A program made the translations under genes and the position numbers. The notes beneath the pieces are model-generated. The model saw only the letters and a list, made by a program, of their open reading frames with translations, searched no databases and was not told the DNA's origin. From Halothermothrix sp. (GTDB lineage: Bacteria; Bacillota; Halanaerobiia; DY22613), in contig JAENYK010000002.1 in the NCBI GenBank assembly GCA_016841825.1, positions 310,001 through 374,000 on the forward strand: 64,000 bases of DNA. Reading direction: 5' to 3'. Of this stretch, positions 16,950 through 26,479 are shown piece by piece. Each line of letters opens with the position of its first letter. Within the stretch, counting starts at the first letter, position 1.

Positions 16950-17876
16950 ATGAAAAATAAAAAGAGCAATCAGGCTGTCTTTATGCTGAGAAATCGAAAA
17001 AAGTCTAGATTACGGGAATCTGGATATAAATATTTTTTTCTATGTAATGGTCTATTGGCCATTTTTGTGCTGGGTGGGATTTTTTATCTTCTGTTAACAA
17101 ATGCCTGGCCATTTTTTAAAGAAATATCTTTGAAGGAGTTTATCTTGACAAAATCATGGAATCCTACCGGCTGGAATGGTGCGTCTTATGGGATTCTTTC
17201 GATGGTTGTAAGTACTTTAATGGTTACATTTGGTGCAATGTTGATTGCTGTACCCCTGGGAATTGCCTGTGCAGCTTATCTGGCAGAGGTAGCATCTCCT
17301 GGATTTAGGGAAGTTGTTAAACCACTTATTGAAATTTTAGCGGGAATTCCTTCTGTTGTGATAGGTTTTATTGGTATCGTGGTTCTTGGACCGTTACTTG
17401 CCAGAATATTGGGGACCTCTCATGGTCTAAATGCTATAAATGGGTCACTATTGTTGAGTATTATGTCTCTGCCGACCATTATCACATTGTCAGAGGATGC
17501 AATATCTTCAGTACCTATTGAATATAAACGGGCATCTCTGGCTTTAGGAGCAAATAAGTGGTATACGCTTATAAAAATTACCTTACCTGCAGGTCTATCT
17601 GGAATAGTCGCTGCTGTGATGTTAGGGATGGGGCGAGCTATTGGAGAGACAATGACTGTGTTAATGGCTACTGGAAATGCACCGGCTTTTCCTACTTCTT
17701 TTACAGATTCTGTGCGGACGATTACGTCGTCCATTGCGATTGAATTAGGGGAAGTACCTTATTATACAACCCACTTTCATGGTTTATTTGCGATCGGGTT
17801 AATTTTATTTATGATGACTTTTTTTGTCAACCTGGTCTCAGATTTGATTCTAAATAAGTACCAGGAGGTGGAATAG
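16950..17876 (+). CDS. pstC: Phosphate ABC permease PstC
   Basis: A 308-residue inner-membrane permease of the Pst importer with about six membrane helices. The first helix is at 29-50, and the transmembrane-domain signature ALGANKWYTLIKITLPAGLS (EAA loop that contacts the ATPase) lies near 197-216. IPSVVIGFIGIVVLGP is typical of PstC. GGGAGGAG precedes ATG 16950. The pstA gene starts on the base after its stop, so the two are translationally linked. Confidence 0.94.
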   Translation: MKNKKSNQAVFMLRNRKKSRLRESGYKYFFLCNGLLAIFVLGGIFYLLLTNAWPFFKEISLKEFILTKSWNPTGWNGASYGILSMVVSTLMVTFGAMLIAVPLGIACAAYLAEVASPGFREVVKPLIEILAGIPSVVIGFIGIVVLGPLLARILGTSHGLNAINGSLLLSIMSLPTIITLSEDAISSVPIEYKRASLALGANKWYTLIKITLPAGLSGIVAAVMLGMGRAIGETMTVLMATGNAPAFPTSFTDSVRTITSSIAIELGEVPYYTTHFHGLFAIGLILFMMTFFVNLVSDLILNKYQEVE

Positions 17877-18743
17877 ATGAATAAGAGTACTAAAATAGAG
17901 ATGAATGAAGTGATTGGGTTTGGTCTATTAAGGTTAGCAATGGTGATAGTTGTAGCAATTTTAGGTGTTATTTTATTTGATATTGTGACAAAAGGTTATG
18001 GGGTGATTAGCTGGGAATTTTTGACCAGTGCACCGCGAAACCGAATGACGGAAGGAGGAATCTTTCCGGCAATTGTTGGTACAATTTACGTCACGTTTAT
18101 TACAGCTTTTCTGGCTATTCCCATTGGGATTTCGGCGGCAATTTATCTGAGCGAATATGCAAAACAGGGTAGATTGACACGGATTATTAGATTGGCCATT
18201 CGTAACCTTTCGGGAGTTCCATCTATAGTATATGGGTTATTTGGTGTGGCGTTATTTGTTGAAAACCTGAATTTTGGTTATTCTCTGTTATCTGCTGGTA
18301 TGACTCTGGGATTGATGACCCTGCCTGTGGTGATTACAGCTAGCGAAGAGGCTTTGAAAACTGTTCCGAAATCACATAGAGAAGGAGCATTGGCTCTGGG
18401 AGCGACCCGTTGGCAGGCTATCAAAGGTAATGTTTTGCCATCGGCTTTACCGGGGATGATGACTGGGGCAATTCTAGGTTTATCGAGAGCGGCGGGTGAG
18501 ACTGCACCAATTTTGTTTACAGGAGTGGCTTTTTTCTTACCATTTTTACCTGATAATGTTATGAGTCAGTTTATGGCTTTGCCATATCATTTATATGTTA
18601 TGTCAACTCAACATCATTCCATTCTACAGGTCCGACCTTTGGCATATGGTACAGCATTGGTGTTGATTACTCTGGTTTTAACCATGAACCTGTTGGCAAT
18701 CATTATTCGCTATAGATTTAGAAAGAGATTCAAACAGGTCTGA
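17877..18743 (+). CDS. pstA: Phosphate ABC permease PstA
   Basis: A 288-residue second permease subunit of the Pst importer. It contains NLSGVPSIVYGLFGVALFV and the EAA-type loop ALGATRWQAIKGNVLPSALP near 177-196. It starts immediately after the pstC stop, with AGGAGGTG in the end of pstC as its ribosome binding site. A 67-base gap leads to pstB. Together PstC and PstA form the membrane channel. Confidence 0.94.
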   Translation: MNKSTKIEMNEVIGFGLLRLAMVIVVAILGVILFDIVTKGYGVISWEFLTSAPRNRMTEGGIFPAIVGTIYVTFITAFLAIPIGISAAIYLSEYAKQGRLTRIIRLAIRNLSGVPSIVYGLFGVALFVENLNFGYSLLSAGMTLGLMTLPVVITASEEALKTVPKSHREGALALGATRWQAIKGNVLPSALPGMMTGAILGLSRAAGETAPILFTGVAFFLPFLPDNVMSQFMALPYHLYVMSTQHHSILQVRPLAYGTALVLITLVLTMNLLAIIIRYRFRKRFKQV

Positions 18744-18810
18744 CAAATGAAGTAATTTAATAGAAGTCAAATAACTTAAGCTCTCAAATATTCTAAAGGT
18801 GGTGTATGTA

Positions 18811-19584
18811 ATGAAAACTGTTAATGAACTTCAGACGAAAATTCTCGTAGATAATCTGAATTTTTACTATGGTAATTTTCATGCGTTAAAAAATGTTTCT
18901 CTTGAGATTTATAAAAATCATGTCACAGCATTGATTGGCCCATCCGGATGTGGTAAATCCACATTTTTACGGACCTTAAATCGGATGAATGATCTGATTG
19001 AAGGTGTGCGGGTAGAGGGTTCGATTAAGATTGATGATAGAGATATTTATGTTAAGGATGTTGATGTAGTGGATTTGCGAAAACAGATTGGAATGGTCTT
19101 TCAGCGTCCCAATCCATTCCCTAAATCCATCTATGATAATATCGCTTATGGCCCGAGAATTCATGGAACCAAAAAACGTGCAGATTTAGATCAGATTGTG
19201 GAAGAGAGTTTAAGAGCTAGCGCTTTATGGGATGAAGTCAGAGATAGATTACACGAATCTGCTATGGGGTTATCTGGTGGACAGCAACAGCGGCTGTGTA
19301 TTGCCAGAGCTTTAGCGGTAAAACCTGAAATTCTGTTGATGGATGAACCCGCCTCTGCTTTAGATCCAATAGCTACGGGGCGGATTGAGGAACTGATTGA
19401 TATATTACGGGAGAACTATACGATTGTTATTGTTACCCATAGTATGCAGCAGGCGGCCCGGGTTTCTGATTATACTGCATTTTTCCTAATGGGTGAGATT
19501 ATAGAGTTTGATGAGACAGGGGTAATTTTTGAAAGACCCGCAGATCAAAGGACGGAAGATTATATTACAGGAAGATTTGGTTAA
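18811..19584 (+). CDS. pstB: Phosphate ABC ATPase PstB
   Basis: A 257-residue ATPase powering phosphate import. Walker [10 protein letters not shown] near 43-51, the Q-loop [13 protein letters not shown], signature LSGGQQQR, Walker [14 protein letters not shown] and switch His in [11 protein letters not shown] are all intact. The frame is open from GTG 18799, but AAAGGTGG at 18795-18802 sits correctly for ATG 18811. It closes the pst cluster; phoU follows under its own promoter. Confidence 0.95.
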   Translation: MKTVNELQTKILVDNLNFYYGNFHALKNVSLEIYKNHVTALIGPSGCGKSTFLRTLNRMNDLIEGVRVEGSIKIDDRDIYVKDVDVVDLRKQIGMVFQRPNPFPKSIYDNIAYGPRIHGTKKRADLDQIVEESLRASALWDEVRDRLHESAMGLSGGQQQRLCIARALAVKPEILLMDEPASALDPIATGRIEELIDILRENYTIVIVTHSMQQAARVSDYTAFFLMGEIIEFDETGVIFERPADQRTEDYITGRFG

Positions 19585-19633
19585 TCTAGTGATATATATA
19601 GGAAATTCAAGCTTTTTGACAGAAAATTTTAGA

Positions 19634-19661
19634 TTGCAAATGGGAAAGTTTGTGATATAAT
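19634..19661 (+). promoter_or_regulatory. Sigma-A-type promoter of phoU
   Basis: TTGCAA at 19634-19639, a 16-base spacer and a perfect TATAAT at 19656-19661. A TTGACA also occurs at 19616, but 34 bases from this -10. Confidence 0.6.
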
Positions 19662-19740
19662 TAAAGGAAGCAGGTGAAATTGGATTATGGAAAATGGCAT
19701 ACCTGTAAATTTTGCCCACGATCAAGGAGGAGGGAGTATT

Positions 19741-20391
19741 GTGGCCAGAAGAAGTTTTGATGAAGAACTTAAAGAACTCAAAGAAGATATGCTCAAAATG
19801 GGATCATATGTAGAAGAAGCCATTTTTAAAGCAGTCAGGGCACTGGCCGAACAGGATATTAAACTGGCGGAAGAAGTGAACCAGAACGATGAACGGATTG
19901 ATGAGTATGAAGTTAAGATTGAAGAGAAGTGTATCCGTTTAATCGCTCTGCAGCAACCTGTAGCAAAGGATTTACGGACAATTGGGATGATTACTAAAAT
20001 TATTACAGATTTAGAAAGAATTGGTGATAATGCCTGTAATATATCCCGAATTGCCCAGAAGATAGGCACTGAGCCTCTGGTCAAACCACTAATCGATATT
20101 CCACGAATGGCTGATCTGGCTTGTCTAATGGTTCATCAAAGTCTGAACTCTTTTGTTGATCAGAATGTGGAGTTGGCGAGAGAGACAGCGAAAAAGGATG
20201 AAGAGGTTGATCTGTTGAATGATCAAATCTTTCGCGAATTACTAACTTTTATGATGGCAGATCCTTCTACCATTAATCAATCAACTTATCTTCTGTTCGT
20301 TGGTCGTTATCTCGAGAGAATTGCTGACCATGCTACTAATGTTTGTGAGCGAGTTATCTACATGGCTACTGGTAAGCGAGAAAGTTTTTAA
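19741..20391 (+). CDS. phoU: Phosphate uptake regulator PhoU
   Basis: A 216-residue cytoplasmic helical protein that links the Pst transporter to PhoR and restrains the Pho response when phosphate is plentiful. It has the two-fold three-helix PhoU repeat, with KIITDLERIGDNACNISR in the first half and RYLERIADHATNVCERVIY in the second (metal-binding E-x-x-x-D pattern). The frame is open from ATG 19687, but AAGGAGGAGGG at 19724-19734 places the start at GTG 19741, giving the usual N-terminus MARRSFDEEL. A terminator follows. Confidence 0.94.
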   Translation: MARRSFDEELKELKEDMLKMGSYVEEAIFKAVRALAEQDIKLAEEVNQNDERIDEYEVKIEEKCIRLIALQQPVAKDLRTIGMITKIITDLERIGDNACNISRIAQKIGTEPLVKPLIDIPRMADLACLMVHQSLNSFVDQNVELARETAKKDEEVDLLNDQIFRELLTFMMADPSTINQSTYLLFVGRYLERIADHATNVCERVIYMATGKRESF

Positions 20392-20432
20392 TTTTTTAAG
20401 TAAAAGACTTACGTAATATCTTCGATGGGACG

Positions 20433-20463
20433 ATAGACCTGGCCTCATGCCAGGTCTATTTTA
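20433..20463 (+). terminator. Intrinsic terminator after phoU
   Basis: ATAGACCTGGC pairs perfectly with GCCAGGTCTAT around CTCAT, followed by TTTTA. Confidence 0.88.
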
Positions 20464-20525
20464 TGTCGAGAAAGTGGATTATAGATCATCAAGCTAGAAG
20501 AAATTGAGAAAGATAGTGGAAAATG

Positions 20526-20554
20526 TTGACAGATTTGAGTAATTAGATTATTAT
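20526..20554 (+). promoter_or_regulatory. Sigma-A-type promoter of the MFS gene
   Basis: TTGACA at 20526-20531 and TATTAT at 20549-20554 with a 17-base spacer. Confidence 0.55.
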
Positions 20555-20588
20555 AAAAATTAGGTGACTTTTGGAAGGAGGTTTTAGA

Positions 20589-21956
20589 TTGATTAACAAG
20601 AAGAATGTTGTGCAGGATAATGGAAATGGTAAATATACAGGGATGGTTGGGTTTACTTTCCTGTGGATTGGACAGTTAGTTTCTTTGTTTGGAAGTGCTA
20701 TGACTAGTTTTGGTATTATGATCTGGGTTTGGAAGACCACAGGACAAGCAACACCTTTTGCTTTATATGGATTTGCGATGGCAGTACCTTTGATAGTAGC
20801 GTATCCTCTGGCTGGTGTTTTTGTGGATCGCTGGAATCGGAAGCTTACCATGGCTATTAGTGATCTGGTAGCAGGTTTGTCCTCAGTAATAATTCTAATT
20901 TTGCATACTACTGGTAATTTAGCAATGTGGCATCTGTATATTTTGGCTGTTTTAGCTGGATTTTTTAGTGCTTTTCAAACACCAGCTTTTTCTTCTGCAA
21001 TAACGATGTTAGTATCTAAGGAGAATTATGCGAGAGCCAGTGGGATGATGTCAGTTGCGGAAACTTTTTCGGGATTGGCAGCTCCCGTGCTGGCGGCTGT
21101 GTTATTGGAACAGATTGGGTTAAGGGGAATATTGATGATCGATATTGTGACTTTTTCCTTTGCTGTAGGAGTATTAGTATTTATTTTTATTCCCAAGCCA
21201 CCTGTTAGTGAGGAGGGATTGGAAAGTTTGGGGAGTGTTTGGCAGGAGGCTCTGTATGGATTTCGCTATATTTATCAGCGCAAGTCACTTTTAGGCTTAT
21301 TGATCGTCTTTTTAATGATGAACATGTCTTTGAGCTTTAGCAATGTTCTACGGGTACCAATGATTATGGCCAGGTCAGAGAATAATGAGATGCTTATGGC
21401 GATTGCTAACTCTTTCACAACCATAGGGGGGTTAGTTGGTGGTCTAATTTTGATGGTTTGGGGCGGTCCGAAGAAAAAGATTAGAGGACTGTTCGTCGCT
21501 ATGGCTTTTATGGGGATAGGAGTATTTCTTGGTGGATGTGGAGAGGGATTGGTTGTCTGGGCTTTATCAGGTTTTATAATGGTCTTCTGTGGTGTAATGG
21601 CTAACGCCAGCAGCCAGGCCTTCTGGCAGTCAAAGGTAGTACCTGATGTGCAGGGGAGAGTCTTTTCAGCCAGGAGTATGATTGGTGGAGTTGCCCGACC
21701 TCTGGCTTTGTTGATTTCTGGTCCGCTGGCAGATAAGGTTTTTGAACCTGCTATGAGTAATGGCGGAACTCTTGCGAAGCTTTTCGGTTGGTTGACAGGT
21801 ATTGAGCCAGGAGCTGGATTCTCCTTATTATTTGTGATTACTGGTCTATTTTGTTTTGGGACAGCGGCTGTTGGATATATGTTTAAAAGTATTAAAGATG
21901 CAGATAGTATCTTGCCAGATTATGATGTAAAAATAGGTTCCAGTGTTGGGATTTAG
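20589..21956 (+). CDS. MFS exporter, macrolide-efflux-like
   Basis: A 455-residue major facilitator protein with about 12 membrane helices, resembling the MFS_3 / macrolide-efflux (MefA-like) group. Helix 1 starts FLWIGQLVSLFGSAMTSFGI, and the loop 2-3 motif is VDRWNRKLTMAISDLVAG. GMMSVAETFSGLAAP and VQGRVFSARSMIGG are also typical. It is predicted to export a small hydrophobic compound; the substrate is unknown. The start is TTG 20589, 7 bases after GGAGG; the earlier TTG at 20571 precedes that site. It stands alone between its own promoter and the aspS leader. Confidence 0.85.
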   Translation: MINKKNVVQDNGNGKYTGMVGFTFLWIGQLVSLFGSAMTSFGIMIWVWKTTGQATPFALYGFAMAVPLIVAYPLAGVFVDRWNRKLTMAISDLVAGLSSVIILILHTTGNLAMWHLYILAVLAGFFSAFQTPAFSSAITMLVSKENYARASGMMSVAETFSGLAAPVLAAVLLEQIGLRGILMIDIVTFSFAVGVLVFIFIPKPPVSEEGLESLGSVWQEALYGFRYIYQRKSLLGLLIVFLMMNMSLSFSNVLRVPMIMARSENNEMLMAIANSFTTIGGLVGGLILMVWGGPKKKIRGLFVAMAFMGIGVFLGGCGEGLVVWALSGFIMVFCGVMANASSQAFWQSKVVPDVQGRVFSARSMIGGVARPLALLISGPLADKVFEPAMSNGGTLAKLFGWLTGIEPGAGFSLLFVITGLFCFGTAAVGYMFKSIKDADSILPDYDVKIGSSVGI

Positions 21957-21977
21957 TGAAAAAGTGTGAGATTACCC

Positions 21978-22007
21978 TTGACATATCTCATACAGTCAGC
22001 GTATAAT
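21978..22007 (+). promoter_or_regulatory. Sigma-A-type promoter of the aspS T-box transcript
   Basis: TTGACA at 21978-21983, an 18-base spacer and TATAAT at 22002-22007; transcription should begin near 22014. Confidence 0.8.
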
Positions 22008-22020
22008 GTGTATTAACAAG

Positions 22021-22268
22021 TAAAGATTTTAAAAATGTTGAAGGGGAAGAGTAAGAGGTTGAAAGACTGCTAGCGAATCAGGGATGGTGGAAGCCTGAAC
22101 AGTATTCACATCTGAAAGACACCCTGGAGTTGCTTATCTGAAAGGATAGTAGGGTAAGACGGTTTCCTCCGTTAACGGGAATTTTGAGAGAACCTATGTG
22201 TACATGGTTAATTAGGGTGGTACCGCGGGAATAATAACTCGCCCCTTTGTTTGGAGGGGCGAGTTTTT
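22021..22268 (+). ncRNA. T-box riboswitch 1, Asp (GAC) specifier
   Basis: A full T-box leader: distal-loop motif GGATGGTGGAAGCC near 22082-22095, then GAAAGACACCCTGGAGTTGC, where GAC (22118-22120) sits in the usual specifier position. The T-box AGGGTGGTACCGCGG is at 22214-22228. It is followed by a terminator stem CTCGCCCCT / AGGGGCGAG with T5 (22238-22268). Uncharged tRNA should stabilise the antiterminator and allow transcription of aspS. GAC codes for Asp, matching the downstream gene. The specifier position was read by pattern, not folded. Confidence 0.9.
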
Positions 22269-22438
22269 GATTTTTGGGAAAAGAGTGTGATGATTTCCTA
22301 AATCAGTCTTTTCTGGTGTCCATTCAAATTAGCATGGAGTGGGGGAATGATCAGGATTGAGTCCTCATAGGTTAATCAGGGTGGTACCGCGGATTACTCC
22401 GTCCCTTGATGTCTTTACATCAGGGGCGGAGTTTTTTT
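22269..22438 (+). ncRNA. Second T-box antiterminator/terminator module without visible stem I
   Basis: A second T-box sequence AGGGTGGTACCGCGG at 22378-22392 is followed by a strong terminator: CTCCGTCCCTTGATG pairs with CATCAGGGGCGGAG, then T7 (22397-22438). Only about 110 bases separate it from the first terminator. They contain no GGTGGAA distal loop and no CCTGGAGTTGC-type specifier arm. It looks like a partial duplication, or a module that takes tRNA input from the first leader. Confidence 0.8.
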
Positions 22439-22547
22439 ATTCATCTTTCTGGCCAACAAAGATGAATGTTGTTGAAACATTAGATTTAATCTTTATTTTG
22501 GAAAGGGATGTGTTGTTGAATCTGTAAAAATAATCAGGAGGTTGAGA

Positions 22548-23837
22548 ATGGTGGAACGTACTTTAGTAAAAGAGTTAAAACATAGTGTTGGTGAAATGAT
22601 AAAAGTGCAGGGTTGGGTTCAGCGTATTCGCAAATTAGGTAAGATTGCATTTATTCTGTTGAGAGAGAGATCGGGTGTGGTTCAATGTGTAATTGATACT
22701 ACTAAGATTGAGCTTACCAGTTTAAAGGTTGAGTCAGTAATAACTATTGTGGGCAGGGTGGTAGAGGCTAATGTGGCTCTGGGGGTTGAACTGCAGGTGC
22801 AGAGTCTGGAGATTATATCTGAAGTGGGAGAAGATCTCCCCTTTGAGCTTAATAAGGAAGAGTTAGAAGTAAATATGGAGATGCTGCTAGATCATCGGGT
22901 GTTGGGCTTGAGACATGAAAAAACTAATGCGATCTTCAAGGTGCAGGCAGTGCTGGCTCAGGCATTTGGAGCATTTTTGAAAGAAGAAGGCTTCACTCAG
23001 ATATACACCTCTAAAATTGTGGCTGAAGGAACCGAAGGGGGAACAGAGCTTTTTGAGATCGAATATTTTGATCGGAAAGCATATCTGGCCCAGAGTCCAC
23101 AATTCTACAAACAGATGATGGTTGGAGCAGGTTATGAGCGGGTTTTTGAGATAGGTCATGTTTACAGAGCAGAATCACATGCAACTTCAAGACATATTAA
23201 TGAATATGTCAGTCTGGATCTGGAGATGGGATTTATTACAGATGAAATGGAGATTATGGATTTAGAGACCAGAATGTTGCGCTATATGTTAACTATGGTA
23301 AAAGCAGAGTGTCCACAGGAATTAGAAGTGTTGGGTGTAAGATTGCCTGAAATTAGAGAAAAGATACCCGCCTTAAAGATGTCAGAAGTTATTGAGATTC
23401 TTCATCGGCGATATGACCGTACAGATTTAGAGATGGATTTGGATCCTGAAGCTGAAAGGATGATAGGTGAATATGCGGTTGAAAAATATGGTTCAGAGTT
23501 TGTCTTTATCACCCATTACCCTCAATCAAAGCGTCCGCTGTACACTATGCCTGCAGAAGAAGGTATGACTCACAGTTTTGATCTATTATTTCGGGGTTTG
23601 GAGATTACTACAGGTGGGCAGAGAATTCACAGTTATCAACAGTTATGCCAGAGTATCCGCACTAGAGGAATGGATCCGGAAAATTATGCTGACTATCTGG
23701 AGGTCTTCAAATTTGGTATGCCACCTCATGGAGGTCTGGCTATTGGATTGGAGCGGTTAACGGGTCAACTATTGGGATATAAGAATATTCGCCAGGTTAC
23801 CTTATTTCCCCGGGATAAAAATCGGGTGCAGCCATAA
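22548..23837 (+). CDS. aspS: Aspartyl-tRNA synthetase, archaeal/short type
   Basis: A class II synthetase of 429 residues. An N-terminal OB fold ([20 protein letters not shown]) is followed by the catalytic domain: motif 2 [21 protein letters not shown] and motif 3 [23 protein letters not shown]-type [13 protein letters not shown] is typical of AspRS. It lacks the large GAD insertion of bacterial AspRS (about 590 residues), so it belongs to the archaeal-type AspRS2 group, which in clostridia may also charge tRNA-Asn. The start is ATG 22548, 6 bases after AGGAGG. It is controlled by the tandem T-box leader. AsnRS is the alternative; the GAC specifier favours Asp. Confidence 0.85.
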   Translation: MVERTLVKELKHSVGEMIKVQGWVQRIRKLGKIAFILLRERSGVVQCVIDTTKIELTSLKVESVITIVGRVVEANVALGVELQVQSLEIISEVGEDLPFELNKEELEVNMEMLLDHRVLGLRHEKTNAIFKVQAVLAQAFGAFLKEEGFTQIYTSKIVAEGTEGGTELFEIEYFDRKAYLAQSPQFYKQMMVGAGYERVFEIGHVYRAESHATSRHINEYVSLDLEMGFITDEMEIMDLETRMLRYMLTMVKAECPQELEVLGVRLPEIREKIPALKMSEVIEILHRRYDRTDLEMDLDPEAERMIGEYAVEKYGSEFVFITHYPQSKRPLYTMPAEEGMTHSFDLLFRGLEITTGGQRIHSYQQLCQSIRTRGMDPENYADYLEVFKFGMPPHGGLAIGLERLTGQLLGYKNIRQVTLFPRDKNRVQP

Positions 23838-23979
23838 TGATAAGATCATGATTGATTATCTTTACTGGATTATTTTACTGATTTATGTTAAAATGACCTG
23901 TGGGGTATCTTTCCCGGGATAGGGTAAAATAAAGCTGAATATAAACATGCCGATTGCATGGATAAAGAGGGTGTTTAGA

Positions 23980-25161
23980 ATGAATAATATTGTATATTTA
24001 GATCATAGTGCGACCACTCCTGTTCACCCAAAAGTTATTACAGCTATGGTGGAGATGATGGAAGAGGATTATGGTAATCCTTCCTCTTTACATCGAATGG
24101 GAATGGTTGCGGAGAAAAAGATAAGAAAAGCCAGAGAACAGGTTGCTGAAGTTCTGGGGGTAAAGTCAAAGGAGATTATCTTTACTTCTGGGGGAACTGA
24201 AGCCAATAATCTGGCTATACGGGGGATTGCTCTGCAGTATGCAAATCGGGGAAAACATTTGATTACTACCACGATTGAACATCCATCGGTATTGAATACT
24301 TTTAAAGAATTAGAAACAGAAGGTTTCACTGTTACATACTTAAATGTGGACAGAGAAGGCTTTATTCAGATAGATCAGCTTAAGGAAGCTTTAATTCCCG
24401 GAACCATTCTGGTGAGTGTCATGCATGTGAATAATGAGATAGGTTCAGTTCAACCTATTCAGCAGATTGGCGAATTGATCAAAGCTTTTGATCATCGTAC
24501 TTTCTTTCATGTGGATGCTATCCAGTCTTTTAGTAAGACGGAGCTAGACCTTAGCCAGATGAAGATTGATTTATTAACCATTAGTGGGCATAAAATTCAT
24601 GGGCCAAAGGGAATTGGAGCGTTATATGTCAATGAGAAGATTAACCTTAAGCCTCAGCTTTATGGTGGCGGTCAAGAACGGAATATCCGTTCAGGAACAG
24701 AAAATGTACCCGGAATTATTGGATTAGGATTGGCAGTTGAACTAATAGCTGAGGAACAAAAATCAAAGATTGATAAACTCAGGAAGTTGAAAGCATGGTT
24801 TTTAGAAGAGGTCACAAAACAAATTGATGATGTAAAAATAAATGGTCCTGCCAGTATAGAGGATATATATTCCGAAAAAAGTACTCCACAGATCATCAAT
24901 CTGTCATTTCCCGGGTTAAAAGCTGAAGTCTTGCTTCATGCGTTGGAGGATTTTGAGATATATGTATCTACTGGTTCAGCCTGTCATTCGAGAAATAGTG
25001 AACCCAGCCATGTCTTGCAGGCAATAAAGCTATCTGGTAGAGAATTAGAGAGTGCGATTCGAATTAGTCTGGGCTATTGGACCAGGCGAGAGGAACTGGA
25101 GTATCTGTTACAGCATTTACCCGGTCTGGTTAGTGAATTGAGAATATTGATGCAGAGGTGA
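23980..25161 (+). CDS. Cysteine desulfurase (NifS/IscS family)
   Basis: A 393-residue PLP enzyme that removes sulfur from cysteine and passes a persulfide to acceptors. Seen: LDHSATTPVHP at the N-terminus, TSGGTEANNLAI, PLP-binding HVDAIQSFSK, the Schiff-base lysine in ISGHKIHGPKGIGALY, and the mobile-loop cysteine in STGSACHSRNSEPSHV. The frame is open from 23947, but GAGG 9 bases before ATG 23980 supports the shorter form. The thiI gene begins 8 bases after its stop, so it probably supplies sulfur to ThiI for 4-thiouridine in tRNA and possibly thiazole synthesis. Confidence 0.92.
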   Translation: MNNIVYLDHSATTPVHPKVITAMVEMMEEDYGNPSSLHRMGMVAEKKIRKAREQVAEVLGVKSKEIIFTSGGTEANNLAIRGIALQYANRGKHLITTTIEHPSVLNTFKELETEGFTVTYLNVDREGFIQIDQLKEALIPGTILVSVMHVNNEIGSVQPIQQIGELIKAFDHRTFFHVDAIQSFSKTELDLSQMKIDLLTISGHKIHGPKGIGALYVNEKINLKPQLYGGGQERNIRSGTENVPGIIGLGLAVELIAEEQKSKIDKLRKLKAWFLEEVTKQIDDVKINGPASIEDIYSEKSTPQIINLSFPGLKAEVLLHALEDFEIYVSTGSACHSRNSEPSHVLQAIKLSGRELESAIRISLGYWTRREELEYLLQHLPGLVSELRILMQR

Positions 25162-25169
25162 GAGAGAAA

Positions 25170-26381
25170 ATGTATTCTGATATTCTGGTACGTTATGGTG
25201 AGATTAGTCTTAAAGGGAAAAATCGCAAACTGTTTGAGAAGATATTAATGCAAAACATTAAACTTAGAATACGTGATATTGGCCGTTTTACAATTGAACG
25301 TACTTTTGGGCGCATTTATTTGCGGAAAGTAAATGAACTGACTGATAAGGTTATTCAACGTTTGACAATGATACCGGGCGTGGTCTCTGTTAGTCCAGTA
25401 GTCAGAGCTGGACTGGATTTAGATGAATTTAAAGAGTGTGCCCTGAACGTTCTTCTGGATGCTTTACCCAATGGGGGAACATTTAAGGTTGAGACTAAAC
25501 GGGCAAATAAACAATATCCCCTAAAATCTCCAGAAGTGACCCGAATTTTGGGAGGACATCTGCTGACTAATTATCCGCATGAACTGACTGTGGATGTGCA
25601 CAATCCTGATGTAATTGTCTATATAGAGATCAGGGAGCATGATGTATATATCTATTCTAAAGTAGTTGCTGGCCCGGGAGGTCTTCCGATTGGAGCCAGT
25701 GGTCGAGGTCTGTTATTGATTTCAGGGGGGATTGATAGTCCTGTCGCTGGTTGGATGGGCATGAAACGCGGTGTAACTATTGACGCGCTGCATTTTCATA
25801 GTTTTCCCTTTACCAGTGAACGGTCTAAGGAGAAAGTGATTGAATTAACCAGGATTTTGGCTCAATACTCTGGAAGAATTCGTCTGGTTATTGGGCATTT
25901 TACTGATATTCAAAAAGCTATCGGATTACACTGTCCCGAGAAGTTACATATTACAATTATGCGGCGAATGATGTTTAGAATGGCTACCAAAGTAGCTGAT
26001 ATGTTGAATGCCAAAGTATTGCTGACAGGTGAGAGTATTGGTCAGGTTGCCAGCCAGACCCTGGAGAGTATGGAAGTTATTAATGCGGTTACCAACATAC
26101 CAGTACTCCGTCCGTTAATTACTGCCGACAAAACCGAAATTATTGATATCGCCCGTAAAATAGGTACTTTTGAAACGTCAATTTTGCCATATGAAGATTG
26201 TTGCACTGTCTTTGTACCAGAAGCACCTGCTACCAAACCAAAAATTAAAGACGCAGAAGCTGCAGAGGTTAATTTAGATATTGACCAATTAATCGAAGAT
26301 GCAATTAATAAGAGTGAAGTTTTGATTGTTACTTCAGATGGTATTGTTGCAGAATTTGATAGGATTGGTGATTCTGAATAA
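25170..26381 (+). CDS. thiI: tRNA 4-thiouridine sulfurtransferase ThiI
   Basis: A 403-residue enzyme with an N-terminal ferredoxin-like region, a THUMP domain (about 60-165) and a PP-loop domain with LLLISGGIDSPVAGW near 180-194. It adenylates U8 of tRNA and inserts sulfur. It lacks the C-terminal rhodanese domain of the E. coli protein, so an upstream persulfide donor is needed; the desulfurase gene 8 bases before it fits. GAGGTGA at 25155-25161 places the start at ATG 25170 rather than GTG 25158. Confidence 0.93.
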   Translation: MYSDILVRYGEISLKGKNRKLFEKILMQNIKLRIRDIGRFTIERTFGRIYLRKVNELTDKVIQRLTMIPGVVSVSPVVRAGLDLDEFKECALNVLLDALPNGGTFKVETKRANKQYPLKSPEVTRILGGHLLTNYPHELTVDVHNPDVIVYIEIREHDVYIYSKVVAGPGGLPIGASGRGLLLISGGIDSPVAGWMGMKRGVTIDALHFHSFPFTSERSKEKVIELTRILAQYSGRIRLVIGHFTDIQKAIGLHCPEKLHITIMRRMMFRMATKVADMLNAKVLLTGESIGQVASQTLESMEVINAVTNIPVLRPLITADKTEIIDIARKIGTFETSILPYEDCCTVFVPEAPATKPKIKDAEAAEVNLDIDQLIEDAINKSEVLIVTSDGIVAEFDRIGDSE

Positions 26382-26479
26382 CATTGGCTATAATACCTCC
26401 AACACAGCACACTCCCTGATTTGTATTCATATAATGGAGTAAAGTCACAAAAGTGACACAAATAAGGGGGGTTATAACA

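Noticed and set aside
19616-19661. TTGACA (19616) as the -35 of phoU
   Set aside because: 34 bases from the TATAAT; TTGCAA at 19634 with 16 bases is a better partner.
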